Below are positions 52,990-62,315 of a stretch of DNA of 64,000 bases, piece after piece; within the stretch, counting starts at the first letter, position 1, and each line of letters opens with the position of its first letter. Where the stretch lies: the NCBI GenBank assembly GCA_903859705.1, contig CAIONQ010000076.1, positions 84,315-148,314 of the forward strand. The letters run 5' to 3'. The position numbers and the translations under genes were made by a program. The notes under the pieces were generated by a model, which was given only the letters and a program-made list of their open reading frames with translations, made no database searches and had not been told where the DNA came from. This DNA comes from an uncultured Chthonomonas sp. (lineage in GTDB: Bacteria > Armatimonadota > Chthonomonadetes > Chthonomonadales > Chthonomonadaceae).

Positions 52990-55308
52990 CTATCCCTGTT
53001 TTGGGCCTTTACGATCTTTGAGCACCCTGGAAATACGTTCTCCCAGAGCATTCAAATCCACACCAATTCCATACAGGTTTGGATGCATTGTGAGTATAGC
53101 CTTTTGTGCCCCAGTTTCCGGGCTATCTCGCTCGGTAATGAGCTTCTCAATTAGCTCCTGTAACTGCTGTTCGGTGCGATTGGCCGGCACGGTAACACTG
53201 CCCAGAAGCTCTGCAACCCGGTAGGCATGCTCAGCTCCATCTGGAAAGTAATCAGCGATGCCGCTTTGTTCCAGCCGGATAAGGTGCTCGTAGGATACAC
53301 CAAGATCTGGATTATCCGGTAATACAACAATTTCTCGGCACCGCATGGCTTCAAAGCGACGATTAATATCCAGAAATGTAGATCGCAATACAGCCAGGTA
53401 ATCCCGACGGCGCTGGCCAGTTACAAATATGTCTATCTGTCGGGCGGCGGTATCCGAGCGCACAAGTGCCTGTGCTCCAAATGATGCATCCTGCAACAGG
53501 GCCCCGGTGCGCCAGACAAGGCCATCCAGAATATCCTGATGCTTGCGAACAATAAACCGGGGAAGAATAGAACCTGGCAGAAAATCGTAATCCAGGCGGA
53601 AGCGCAGCGCTTCATCCGTTTCAAATGTGAAGTCTGGCTCCTGAATAGGCAGCAGATCCGGGATCAATAGTGCATTGCTATCTACCGGGAAGCAAAGCTC
53701 AAACTTTTCCATTACATCCAGAATGAAGCCACGTGTTTCCAAAGGATAGGAGAGGCCATCTGCCGATGTGGATAAGGTAGTTGAGAGCGATGCCAGCTCC
53801 AGGATGCCGTTGCGTTCGGTAACCAGTGGGTTGTTCAGTATTCTGTAAACAGCCCCAGTGAGCCAGCGCGGTTCCAACACGTGAAGGCCACTGAGGCGTA
53901 GTTCTGGGAAGTGGGCAACTGTGCCAAGATCGCGCAGAAAAGTGATCAATGTTTCCTGCGCATCATCGTCCACGCCGCACTCTTTGCAGAGCGCGGCATA
54001 CTGAGCGTTGCTGAGGAACGGAGCCGGGTTTCCAGCGATACGAGCTTTGACGCGCGACCAGGTTTCGGGCCATACGGTGCGCGTTATCTCCACTTCTTCC
54101 AGTGCCTTGCAGATGCCTCTCCGTGCCGGTTCAACGCCTTCCCCGCTTGCGCAAGAAAGGCGGTAGAAACCCACAATACCCGGATATTTATCGGCAAGAA
54201 ATCTGCGGTTTACATCAAACGCCGGGTTCTGATCCATCTTATTGAGGACTACAACCACCGGTGCATCGCCGCCAAAGCTCTCAATATGTTTCAGCCAGTA
54301 CTCGGGATCCTCTTCCTTCCGGCCATCAAGCAGAAGCACATAGAGGCTGCGCCGAGAAAGGAAGAATTGGTGGGTGGAGTGCATGATTTCCTGGCCGCCG
54401 AAGTCCCACAGGTGTGCGGTAAGTTCGCCCTCGGAGCTATCCACGGTCCATGTATCAATCTTGATGCCGCCGGTTTGCTCCTCGCCCGGGTTAAACTCAC
54501 GGCCAAGCAGCCGATTTACAAATGAAGTTTTGCCAGCGCCCCCGCCACCAACCAGCAGTACTTTAACTTCGTTAATTGGTACGGTTGCGCCGGTGGTTGC
54601 GGTGCGGTACTGATCAACGGCTTTGCGACCCAGTGCAATGATCTCAAGTGGCGGATCTTCCAGCGGATTATCTGCTACATACAGCACGCGGTTGGGCCGA
54701 TAGCGCGTATCGTGGTTATCAACACTTAGACGCCACCGCTCATCCAGGCACCAATCCGGCAATACTTCAATTTCATTCCCACTGAGGTGCATGCACCGCA
54801 TATCGCGCGAGGCAGGAGGATCGGCGGGAACTACGTTAATCTGATTGCTGCTTGCGTGCAATTCACGCAGCTCTGGCAGGTTCCAGAGAGCAGCCGGAAT
54901 ATCGATTAGCAGGTTTCTGTTCAAGCTCAAGCTGCGCAATTCTACCAATTGCCCAATTTCAGCAGGCACATCTAGCAGTTCGCAATCGTTTAGTATGAGG
55001 TGAACCAGGTGTGAGAGATTCAGTATCTGGCTCGGAAAACGGGAGCACTCTGCATGCATCAGGTTCAGGGCTCGAACGTGAGCATTCTCATCAATAACAG
55101 CCCAGTTTAGGCCATTTACGCTGTTCTTAATGCGTTCAATGAGTGGCCTTCCAGTTTCGGTGCCGCAATGGAAGAGTCCGTCCAGCCACTTTTTCTCATC
55201 TGGTTTCATAGCGCGGGAGGTTATCAGAAACCGATCGATCTGAATTCCAAGTTCGCTTTGTAGGCTGTTAAGAAGTTCGATATCAGAAGGCAAGTTAGCT
55301 GCTCCCAT
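52990..55308 (-). CDS. Roco protein: leucine-rich repeats, Roc GTPase and COR domain
   Basis: 772 residues. Leucine-rich repeats at ~85-220 (LNLSHLVHLILNDCELLDVP, LVELRSLSLNRNLLIDIP, LPELRELHASSNQINVVP). Roc domain at ~245-420: P-loop VGGGGAGKTSF, DxxG in HLWDFGGQEIMHSTHQFF, NKxD in VVVLNKMDQN. COR domain ~430-690 with WLTGAVYRILN and the paired helices, then a C-terminal helix. Bacterial Roco proteins dimerise through COR and cycle with nucleotide binding; human LRRK2 shares this core. No kinase domain follows. No ribosome site is evident at ATG 55308. Confidence 0.9.
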   Translation of the reverse strand: MGAANLPSDIELLNSLQSELGIQIDRFLITSRAMKPDEKKWLDGLFHCGTETGRPLIERIKNSVNGLNWAVIDENAHVRALNLMHAECSRFPSQILNLSHLVHLILNDCELLDVPAEIGQLVELRSLSLNRNLLIDIPAALWNLPELRELHASSNQINVVPADPPASRDMRCMHLSGNEIEVLPDWCLDERWRLSVDNHDTRYRPNRVLYVADNPLEDPPLEIIALGRKAVDQYRTATTGATVPINEVKVLLVGGGGAGKTSFVNRLLGREFNPGEEQTGGIKIDTWTVDSSEGELTAHLWDFGGQEIMHSTHQFFLSRRSLYVLLLDGRKEEDPEYWLKHIESFGGDAPVVVVLNKMDQNPAFDVNRRFLADKYPGIVGFYRLSCASGEGVEPARRGICKALEEVEITRTVWPETWSRVKARIAGNPAPFLSNAQYAALCKECGVDDDAQETLITFLRDLGTVAHFPELRLSGLHVLEPRWLTGAVYRILNNPLVTERNGILELASLSTTLSTSADGLSYPLETRGFILDVMEKFELCFPVDSNALLIPDLLPIQEPDFTFETDEALRFRLDYDFLPGSILPRFIVRKHQDILDGLVWRTGALLQDASFGAQALVRSDTAARQIDIFVTGQRRRDYLAVLRSTFLDINRRFEAMRCREIVVLPDNPDLGVSYEHLIRLEQSGIADYFPDGAEHAYRVAELLGSVTVPANRTEQQLQELIEKLITERDSPETGAQKAILTMHPNLYGIGVDLNALGERISRVLKDRKGPKQG

Positions 55309-55419
55309 ATAATAATCTGTAGGTACATACTTAAATACTGGCGATACAATTGAGCTTGTGTGGAGAACAATTTGTTTGAAGCATAGCGGTAATCCTTCTG
55401 CTCACGAGGTAGGTTTGTT

Positions 55420-55920
55420 ATGAACACAGAGGGCGAGATACAGATACGACCGGCAACAGCCGCAGACCATGTGGCGATATGGGATATATTGCAGCCGATA
55501 ATACGAGAGGGCGAAACATTTGCCCTTCCGCAAGAGATGGGTGCAGAAGAGGCAATTGGACACTGGTGCGGGGGAGACCATGACACATACGTCGCACTGA
55601 TTGGCGCAGAAATCCTGGGTACGTTCTACATTCGGCCGAACCAGATGGGTGGTGGATCGCACATTTCCAATGCAGGTTATGCCACTGCACCGACAGCCCG
55701 CGGGCGTGGAATTGCACGCACGATGTGTGGTTATTCGTTGGAACTGGCAAGGCAACAGGGTTATAGAGCCATGCAGTTCAACTTTGTGGTTAGCACAAAT
55801 CACCGTGCCGTTGCACTGTGGGAAAGCTATGGCTTTGAGGTGCTTACGCGGCTATCGGAAGCATTTCTGCATCCTATGCTGGGTTATGTTGATGCGCTGG
55901 TGATGTTTCGGGAGTTATAG
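55420..55920 (+). CDS. GNAT-family acetyltransferase
   Basis: 166 residues, GAGGTAGG before the ATG. IQIRPATAADHVAIWDIL opens the GNAT fold; the acetyl-CoA site is YATAPTARGRGIARTMCGYS; VVSTNHRAVALWESYGFEV closes it. It transfers an acetyl group to an amine of unknown identity. Its stop overlaps the terminal codons of a decayed frame on the other strand. Confidence 0.9.
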   Translation: MNTEGEIQIRPATAADHVAIWDILQPIIREGETFALPQEMGAEEAIGHWCGGDHDTYVALIGAEILGTFYIRPNQMGGGSHISNAGYATAPTARGRGIARTMCGYSLELARQQGYRAMQFNFVVSTNHRAVALWESYGFEVLTRLSEAFLHPMLGYVDALVMFREL

Positions 55921-56088
55921 ATGGATCACAATGGCCAGGGAGCCAGACCGTCCATTACCTGTGGCATCCCAGTCGGGCAGCTGGATCTGGAAGATATCGC
56001 CATCTTTCACCAGATTTCTCCTATTCGTAAACAATCTCGATGCGTTACTTATTGATGCGGGATCCTCATACTCGCCCGGCAATGGCTA
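55915..56088 (-). pseudogene. C-terminal remnant of an unknown gene
   Basis: An uninterrupted 57-codon frame ends at the TAA 55915-55917 and reads LPGEYEDPASISNASRLF, then NLVKDGDIFQIQLPDWD and ATGNGRSGSLAIVIHL. It has no start and a TAG at its left end. The sequence has a natural amino-acid balance and beta-strand spacing unlike chance, so it looks like the tail of a lost gene. I do not recognise the family. Confidence 0.35.
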
Positions 56089-56173
56089 ACAAATATTTAA
56101 TTCTCTAAAGCATGGCGTTAAACCGACCCTAATGGGGATCGCCACAAATGCTGCTCACACGTTAGCACCACGG

Positions 56174-56202
56174 CCCGTGGCCACAATTTGAGTGGCCGCG
56201 GG
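56174..56202 (-). terminator. Hairpin after the repeat-protein genes
   Basis: CCCGTGGCCAC (56174-56184) pairs with GTGGCCGCGGG (56192-56202), with one G-U pair, just past the stop of the gene at 56217. No U-tract follows, so it may rely on the stem alone. Confidence 0.42.
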
Positions 56203-56216
56203 CGATAGTGCATCAT

Positions 56217-57035
56217 TTACGGTGTGTGGCCATATAGGGTGGTATTACTGATTGCAAAGCCGCCAAGGATGGAGTTGAAATCGCCTCCATTGTGATTGCC
56301 ACCGGTGTAACAGAAAGCCCCGCCAGAGATCGTTGAATCCCACCCGGCCGCATTGTTTTCGTATCCACCAAGTACGCTGGCTTCAATTCCGCTGGCAACA
56401 TTGTTGTCTCCTCCGACAACGGAACTGCTCACGCCAGATGATATGTTGAACTCACCTCCCGATACGGTTGCCTCCAGGTTTTGCGCAGAATTTCTGTATC
56501 CGCCGAGGATTGCGGAACACATCCCAGAAGCGCTGTTAGCCCACCCGCCAACCACAGAAGCGTATGCTCCGCTTATTGCATTGTCATACCCGGCAACAAT
56601 TCCACCGTAACCAGAGTAACTCTGGAAATCTCCAACAATCAAGTTGTGAGATCCATTGTGTGGGAGGCTATAACTATTCGAGTTATAACCGATTATGAGG
56701 TTCCCCAGGCCCCTTAGCATATCGTGGTCGTCTGTATATCCAGAGCCAGATTGAACCATTACGTTGCACCCGGAAAATGTGGTTGTTTTGGCACCGCTAT
56801 CTGCAGACATGTACTGCGTGCGGTTCATTAAGGTATTCACCTGTGCCTGAAGGCTGGTAAGCGTGGTTCCGTAAGCGCCCTGCGCCCCAACGGGGCGTAA
56901 AGTAGATACACCAATTGCACCTGTCACCACCAATAGCGCCAGGCCACTTAATACCCTGGCTCTGCGGGTAGCACGCTGCATTATTGCAGTTGCAGTATTA
57001 AGTTCATTTCGAAGGGATTCGATTTCAGTTTGCAT
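56217..57035 (-). CDS. Membrane-anchored beta-helix repeat protein, copy A
   Basis: 272 residues from the ATG at 57035 with AAGGAA upstream. N-terminal coiled-coil helix (MQTEIESLRNELNTATAIMQ), one transmembrane helix (VLSGLALLVVTGAIGVSTL), a short linker (TSLQAQVNTLMNRTQYMS), then repeats of ~15 residues: GWANSASGMCSAILGG, YRNSAQNLEATVSGG, DNNVASGIEASVLGG, YENNAAGWDSTISGG. The pattern (IxGGxxNxASGxx) is like trimeric-autotransporter head repeats. It ends ISNTTLYGHTP, shared with the next gene. Surface display is inferred. Confidence 0.8.
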   Translation of the reverse strand: MQTEIESLRNELNTATAIMQRATRRARVLSGLALLVVTGAIGVSTLRPVGAQGAYGTTLTSLQAQVNTLMNRTQYMSADSGAKTTTFSGCNVMVQSGSGYTDDHDMLRGLGNLIIGYNSNSYSLPHNGSHNLIVGDFQSYSGYGGIVAGYDNAISGAYASVVGGWANSASGMCSAILGGYRNSAQNLEATVSGGEFNISSGVSSSVVGGDNNVASGIEASVLGGYENNAAGWDSTISGGAFCYTGGNHNGGDFNSILGGFAISNTTLYGHTP

Positions 57036-57113
57036 GGTTAATTGTTCCTTGAAGGGTGAGCGACGACACATGATTTAGAAATATGGTTGTTCTTACGCAG
57101 CTAATCGCTGAGT

Positions 57114-58040
57114 TTATGGGCTATGACCAAATTGTGTTGAGTTGCTGATACCGTATCCGCCCAGTATCGAGTTGTACACTCCGTTCAGGTAGTAACCCCT
57201 AGCGTAACAAAAGCCTCCTCCACTAATGGTTGAACCAGTTCCAGCGGCGTTGTTGTTTTCTCCGCCAAGCACAGAAGCATAGGTACCGCTTGCAACATTG
57301 CCGTTGCCACCCAAGATCGTGGCCCAATTGTTGGTAGCTATGTTGTAATAGCCACCGCAGATTGTGGCAAACGACGCAGACGCGCTGTTGCCATTTCCCC
57401 CGCTGATCGAGCACCAATCGTAACTAGCAGTGTTGTAACCACCGCCAGATATGGACGAAACAATGCCAGATGCCGTGTTGTAATCGCCGCCAGTAACCGA
57501 GGCATAATATCCTGATATGGTGTTGTTGGATCCACAAACTATGCCGCCAAAACTGGAGTAGTTGTTTGCATCTCCAAGTATAAGGTTGTGCGATCCGGTT
57601 CGTACGTTGCCGGTGCCTCTCTCCTCGTTGTATCCTACGGTGAGATTGCCTAAGCCGGTTGGAGTATAGTTATCGCTTGTGTGCCCTGAACCAGACTGTA
57701 TGTAAACATTGCAGCCCGTAAATTTCGTTGTTTTGGATGTAGCATCGGCACACATGAACTGAGTTCTGTTTAGTACAGTGTTAACCTGGGCTTGCAGGCT
57801 CGCTAATGTAGGGCCGTATCCGCCCTGCGCGCCAACGGGCTTCAGCGTTAACAATGTCACCGTAACGGTCAGCAGCGTCAATGCAGCACCACAGATCGCC
57901 TTCGTGCGCCGTATGGCTTGTTCGAAACGTTTTGCTGTGGCTTCTTCACGCAGCGTTGCTGCCTGGCAGGATTCAATTGCCTGAAGTAGTCGCTTCTCAA
58001 GATCGGCGTTCCCGCCAGGAGTTTCTATTTTGTATTGCAT
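57114..58040 (-). CDS. Membrane-anchored beta-helix repeat protein, copy B
   Basis: 308 residues. Same plan as copy A: a coiled-coil N-terminus (ADLEKRLLQAIESCQAATLREE), one membrane helix (AICGAALTLLTVTVTLLTL), the linker LASLQAQVNTVLNRTQFM, then at least six 15-residue repeats such as GGDYNTASGIVSSIS, GGNGNSASASFATIC, GGNGNVASGTYASVL. Ends GISNSTQFGHSP. The two genes are 79 bp apart and clearly one duplicated pair, with B likely transcribed first. Confidence 0.82.
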   Translation of the reverse strand: MQYKIETPGGNADLEKRLLQAIESCQAATLREEATAKRFEQAIRRTKAICGAALTLLTVTVTLLTLKPVGAQGGYGPTLASLQAQVNTVLNRTQFMCADATSKTTKFTGCNVYIQSGSGHTSDNYTPTGLGNLTVGYNEERGTGNVRTGSHNLILGDANNYSSFGGIVCGSNNTISGYYASVTGGDYNTASGIVSSISGGGYNTASYDWCSISGGNGNSASASFATICGGYYNIATNNWATILGGNGNVASGTYASVLGGENNNAAGTGSTISGGGFCYARGYYLNGVYNSILGGYGISNSTQFGHSP

Positions 58041-58126
58041 GGCTTCACCCTCATTTCTATCAGTGCCTTCCTACACATGCGTGCAAAGGCTTAACGAGTT
58101 ATCGTTGGGAATGTTACATGGTTGCG

Positions 58127-58939
58127 TCAAACAGGTTGCTGGCTTCGTTGCTTACGCCGGAGAGCTGCAATGCCACTTAATCCAAGGCTTACAATAAGCG
58201 CAGTGTTGCCTGGCTCCGGTGTTTGCGTGGTAACGCCAACATTGTCGATGCCCTGGTTCAGCGTGAATTGGTTGTCGACTTCCGCAAAGCGAAGCTGATA
58301 GGTGTCGCCTGCGTTAACAATTGATGAAATATCAAAGCTGTAATGGGTGTAAGGATTGGCTGGATAGCCTGTGTCTTCTCCAATGTACAGAGTGTCTAAT
58401 ACATCGCCAGTATTTACTGAAAATGCATCGGCGCTAGCCGTAAGTAAATCCACCCGGGCAAACTGAGTAGGAATGAGGTTGCTCATTCCATCCAACTGGT
58501 TGTGATCCAGCGGCCCGTTCTGGTTCATTACGCCACCACCGTACCAGTCGTTGGTGAACATATCGAAGGATAACCGCACAAGTGAGTGGAAGCCTATTGG
58601 CATCGTAAAAGATTGAAGCAGCACATGTGTGCCAGGGCCAAGGCTGTCTGAAACTGCATAGTAGTTTCCTGTTTTGGCGCCAACAGATGGCAGCTCGGAA
58701 ATGGGTGTCGATGGCCCTGGTGGCGTAAGCAGGTTGTCTGTTATGTTGTTGCCAATAGCAAATGTACCGGTGGTATCACTGCCGGGCAGATTGTGAACGG
58801 TCCAACCTGTGAAGTCGCCGGTTTCGAAACCTCCGTTCGTCAGGAGGTTGTCTGCCATCGCGGAATTGGGTAACATGGTAGCAACACCAACAAGTGCTGC
58901 CAGCGTGCAAACGGGCTTGATCGATGAACTGGATTTCAA
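58127..58939 (-). CDS. PEP-CTERM sorted exported protein
   Basis: 270 residues from a TTG at 58939, chosen because AAAGGAG lies 6 nt upstream; other starts would add residues without a site. Signal peptide KPVCTLAALVGVATMLPNSAMA, then a beta-sandwich (GGFETGDFTGWTVHN, SFDMFTNDWYGG, YSFDISSIVNAGDTYQLRF) of the DUF642/carbohydrate-binding-like sort. C-terminus TPEPGNTALIVSLGLSGIAAL then RRKQR is a PEP-CTERM sorting tail: PEP, a helix, and a basic end, processed by an exosortase. That enzyme is not in this window. Confidence 0.88.
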   Translation of the reverse strand: MKSSSSIKPVCTLAALVGVATMLPNSAMADNLLTNGGFETGDFTGWTVHNLPGSDTTGTFAIGNNITDNLLTPPGPSTPISELPSVGAKTGNYYAVSDSLGPGTHVLLQSFTMPIGFHSLVRLSFDMFTNDWYGGGVMNQNGPLDHNQLDGMSNLIPTQFARVDLLTASADAFSVNTGDVLDTLYIGEDTGYPANPYTHYSFDISSIVNAGDTYQLRFAEVDNQFTLNQGIDNVGVTTQTPEPGNTALIVSLGLSGIAALRRKQRSQQPV

Positions 58940-59122
58940 AATGGTCTCCTTTGAGCTTGTGGGCATTCGGGTGAACAATGGTTGTTTCTGTCTCTGTAAT
59001 TATCGCTGTGCCCCGTACCACCAGATGTATCCAAATCACAGGCAAAAGCGTATCCACATTTCGGAAAGTCCTTAGGATGTGGGTTTGCAGTATTTATCGC
59101 GAAGGAAGGGCCGGTGTGAGCT

Positions 59123-62100
59123 GTGCAGTCTCGAGGTGAAACCAACCTGTGTGCACGCCTATCGCTGCGCCTATTTGGCATATTTGAGGCCGCAATCAAC
59201 GGTGTTCCCATGCCTCCAACCCGAACTCGGAAGGAGGTATGGTTACTCTGTCTTCTTGCTTTGCGTCAGGGTAAATCGGTTGAGCGAATGTGGCTGGCCG
59301 GAGTACTTTGGCCGGATTGTGAGGAAAGTCGGTCGCTTGCCAATCTGCGTCGGAGCCTGAACGACTTAAGACGGTGCCTGGGGGATGCCTCGGATCTGCT
59401 TACCGCCCCAACGCCGCGATCACTTAGCCTGGCAACTGAAGGAGTTGAGATAGATGTTGTGCGGTTTGATGCCGGCATCTGTGCCAATGATCCCGGTTCT
59501 CTCTTGAGGGCTGTTACCCTATATAACGGATCGTTGCTGGTAGAGTGTGTTGAAGACTGGATTTTCGTGGAACGAGCTAGCAGGGAGCAGAGCTATCTGG
59601 CAGCGCTCTTGACACTTTCAACGCAGGCAAAAGATAACAAAGAGTGGGCTAACGCTGCGCGCTTTGCACGGCTGATGGTTGCTGTAGATCCATTATTGGA
59701 AACCGCTCATTGTGCGCTGATTGAAGCTCTTGCAAATGATGGCAACCTATCTGCGGCCACGCAGGCATACAGGGATCTGCGTGTAAGGCTACGAGAAGAG
59801 CTTAATGCCGAGCCAGACTCCACAACAAAGAATCTCTATGAACATGTGAGGGCAGAAGCAAGAAAACGTGCTGCGCTTCCAGCAAGCACGCGCCAGCCCC
59901 TGCACAATGCTCCGGTACAAGGATCCGTACAGCCAGCCAGTGACCTGACGCATCTTCCAATTCCACATACTCGCCTAATCGGCCGGGAGCAGGTGTTTGA
60001 AGAAACAATGGAGCTGTTGAATGTGTCGCGGTTAGTAACGCTTACGGGGGCCGGGGGAGTGGGCAAAACTCGCCTCGCAATTGAACTTGCACGCAGGGCT
60101 TCGGGGCAATATGCAGACGGTGTGGCATTCATTGACCTTGCGCCTCATTCCGATGAGAAACAGGTGGCTCTGGCAATGGCCGCTGTGCTTGGAGTGCGTG
60201 AAGCAGGAAATGTGCCGCTCATCTCCTCACTCGTCGCTACGCTGCAGCCCAGGAACATGCTCTTATTATTAGATAACTGCGAACATCTGCTGGATGCGTG
60301 CTCCCGGTGTGTTGAGTGTTTGTTGAGTAATTGCGGCGGCGTTCACCTTCTCACAACAAGTCGTCAGCCGTTGGGGGTTACGGGCGAGGTTGTATGGCGC
60401 GTTCCATCACTGCCGTTTCCACTTGAGGCACCTTCTGTACCAGTAGGAGCCAGAAGCAAGCAAGATGCCGCGGAACTCCTGGAATTTGCATCTGTACAGT
60501 TGTTTCTGGAGCGCGTTCAGCAGGCAAACCCAGAGTTCCGGATCAAGCCATTCAATCTAGGTGCAATATCTGAAATTTGCCGAAGGTTAGACGGTATACC
60601 GCTGGCACTTGAGTTGGCGGCGGGGCGTGTGCGCGCACTTTCCCTGGAACAGATTGCCACACGTCTACAAGATCGCTTTCGCCTACTTGGTGGCGGCAAT
60701 CGTGCGGCCCTACCGCGGCAGCAAACTCTAAGTGCGCTGATACAGTGGAGCTACCAGATCCTGGAGCCAGCGGAGCAGCAACTATTTGCTGCTGTATCGG
60801 TATTTACCGGCAGTTGGACTATTTCTGCGGCACGCGCAATTGCCTGGGGGCCCGCCGATAATTCAACATGCACAACCGATAGCAGTGAGTGGGAGCTGCA
60901 AGATCACCTGGCTTCCCTTGTCGACAAGTCTCTCATAGTGTTTGAGCCTGGCGAAACTGAAGGTCGCTTCAGGCTGCTGGAGTCTGTTCGTGAATTTGGC
61001 AGAGATTTACTGAAGGTGACTGGGAATGCGGAAGCATATTTCCAACGCCATGCAGATTTCTACGCTGCATTGGTTCAGGAAACAGAACCTGAGTTGCTAG
61101 GCCCAAATCAAGCCCTGGTTCTTGATATGTTGGATCGGGAACACGATAATATCAGGGCAGCGCTGAGCTATGGTCTCTCTAATCCAAACCACCTAAATGT
61201 AGCGCTGAAGATAACAGCATGGGCGTGGCGGTATTGGATGCAGCGAGGACATTGGCGTGAGGGACGCGATGCCATAGCGGCTGTGCTGGCTGAAAGCGGT
61301 ACAATTGAGCCTCTGGAAAACCGTGCACGTTCGCTGCACGGGGCAGGCGTCCTGGCGTATCGTATGGGGGATCTCGACCATGCACAGCAGTGCCTGGACG
61401 AGGCGCACGAAATCTGGGCTTCGATAGGCGATGCTCGCGGAATGGCGGCAGCGCTTGCAAGCATCGGCCACGTAGCTGCTGCGCGCGGACAGATGCCAGA
61501 GGCGCGCGTGCATTACCTTAAGGCTGTGGAATTGAACCGTAGTATTGGGTGTAATTCCGGCGTTGCCTACTGTATGATGGGGCTTGGCAATGTATGTGTT
61601 TCTTTACGAGAATTGCCGAAAGCGAAAGAGTGGTTTGAAACCGCTCTGCCAATGTTCCGAGAATGTGGCGATCTCGGAGGTGAGCTGTTGTTGTTAGGAA
61701 ATATGGGCACCTACAGTTTGATGACAGCGGAGTGGCAGAATGCCGTTGACTACGCCGAGGCATCCTTGAAACTTTGCCGTGATCTTCTACGCCCGGAAGC
61801 AGAAGGGCTGTATTTACCAATTCTTGGTATTGCGTGTGATCAACTTGGAAACACCGCACGGGCCCGGCAATGCTATCTTCAGGCACTCCGCGCATCGTTG
61901 AGGTTGGGTGATAAAAGAACCCTGGCAGCAACCCTCGCAACTATTGCTGCCCATCACTTGAATGTTAAAGAGTACGAAATGGCGGCAAAGCTATATTCGT
62001 GTTCTGTTATTGCTTATGCTCGAATCAACATGCTCGAAGCACCCCAGGAGAAGGTTTGGCGAGAAGAGGCAATGGCCCGGATGCGAGAAGCCCTTGGTAG

Positions 62101-62185
62101 CGTCACCTATGAACGTTGTTGGGAGGATGGGAAACGCCTCTCGGTAGAAGACACAGCCCGCCAACTAATTGACCAGGAGTATTAG
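59123..62185 (+). CDS. SARP/AfsR-like regulator: wHTH-BTAD, NB-ARC ATPase, TPR
   Basis: 1020 residues, GTG start at 59123. Residues ~12-110 are an OmpR-type winged helix (LRLFGIFEAAINGVPMPPTR, SLANLRRSLNDLRRCLGD); ~115-260 the bacterial transcriptional activation domain (NGSLLVECVEDWIFVERA, LNAEPDSTTKNLYE). NB-ARC at ~290-560: LIGREQVFEETMELL, P-loop TGAGGVGKTRLAIEL, Walker B LLLLDNCEHLLDAC, TTSRQPLGVTGEVVWRVP. TPR helices fill ~700-1000. AfsR-type proteins activate target genes on ligand or protein cues. No LuxR helix-turn-helix. Divergent from the PEP-CTERM gene. Confidence 0.9.
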   Translation: MQSRGETNLCARLSLRLFGIFEAAINGVPMPPTRTRKEVWLLCLLALRQGKSVERMWLAGVLWPDCEESRSLANLRRSLNDLRRCLGDASDLLTAPTPRSLSLATEGVEIDVVRFDAGICANDPGSLLRAVTLYNGSLLVECVEDWIFVERASREQSYLAALLTLSTQAKDNKEWANAARFARLMVAVDPLLETAHCALIEALANDGNLSAATQAYRDLRVRLREELNAEPDSTTKNLYEHVRAEARKRAALPASTRQPLHNAPVQGSVQPASDLTHLPIPHTRLIGREQVFEETMELLNVSRLVTLTGAGGVGKTRLAIELARRASGQYADGVAFIDLAPHSDEKQVALAMAAVLGVREAGNVPLISSLVATLQPRNMLLLLDNCEHLLDACSRCVECLLSNCGGVHLLTTSRQPLGVTGEVVWRVPSLPFPLEAPSVPVGARSKQDAAELLEFASVQLFLERVQQANPEFRIKPFNLGAISEICRRLDGIPLALELAAGRVRALSLEQIATRLQDRFRLLGGGNRAALPRQQTLSALIQWSYQILEPAEQQLFAAVSVFTGSWTISAARAIAWGPADNSTCTTDSSEWELQDHLASLVDKSLIVFEPGETEGRFRLLESVREFGRDLLKVTGNAEAYFQRHADFYAALVQETEPELLGPNQALVLDMLDREHDNIRAALSYGLSNPNHLNVALKITAWAWRYWMQRGHWREGRDAIAAVLAESGTIEPLENRARSLHGAGVLAYRMGDLDHAQQCLDEAHEIWASIGDARGMAAALASIGHVAAARGQMPEARVHYLKAVELNRSIGCNSGVAYCMMGLGNVCVSLRELPKAKEWFETALPMFRECGDLGGELLLLGNMGTYSLMTAEWQNAVDYAEASLKLCRDLLRPEAEGLYLPILGIACDQLGNTARARQCYLQALRASLRLGDKRTLAATLATIAAHHLNVKEYEMAAKLYSCSVIAYARINMLEAPQEKVWREEAMARMREALGSVTYERCWEDGKRLSVEDTARQLIDQEY

Positions 62186-62315
62186 TGGCGTCGACATATG
62201 ATCTAAGGACTGATGCGGAGCGTGGGGTGCAGCTAGTAATTTCCGTTTTCAAAGTGAGGCAACCCGATGCGTTACCATCTATAAGTGCTCGTGAAGCTAA
62301 TAGAAACCTCTCGCT

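Noticed and set aside
53911..54525. 204-codon plus-strand frame in the Roco gene
   Set aside because: Antisense to the conserved GTPase domain.
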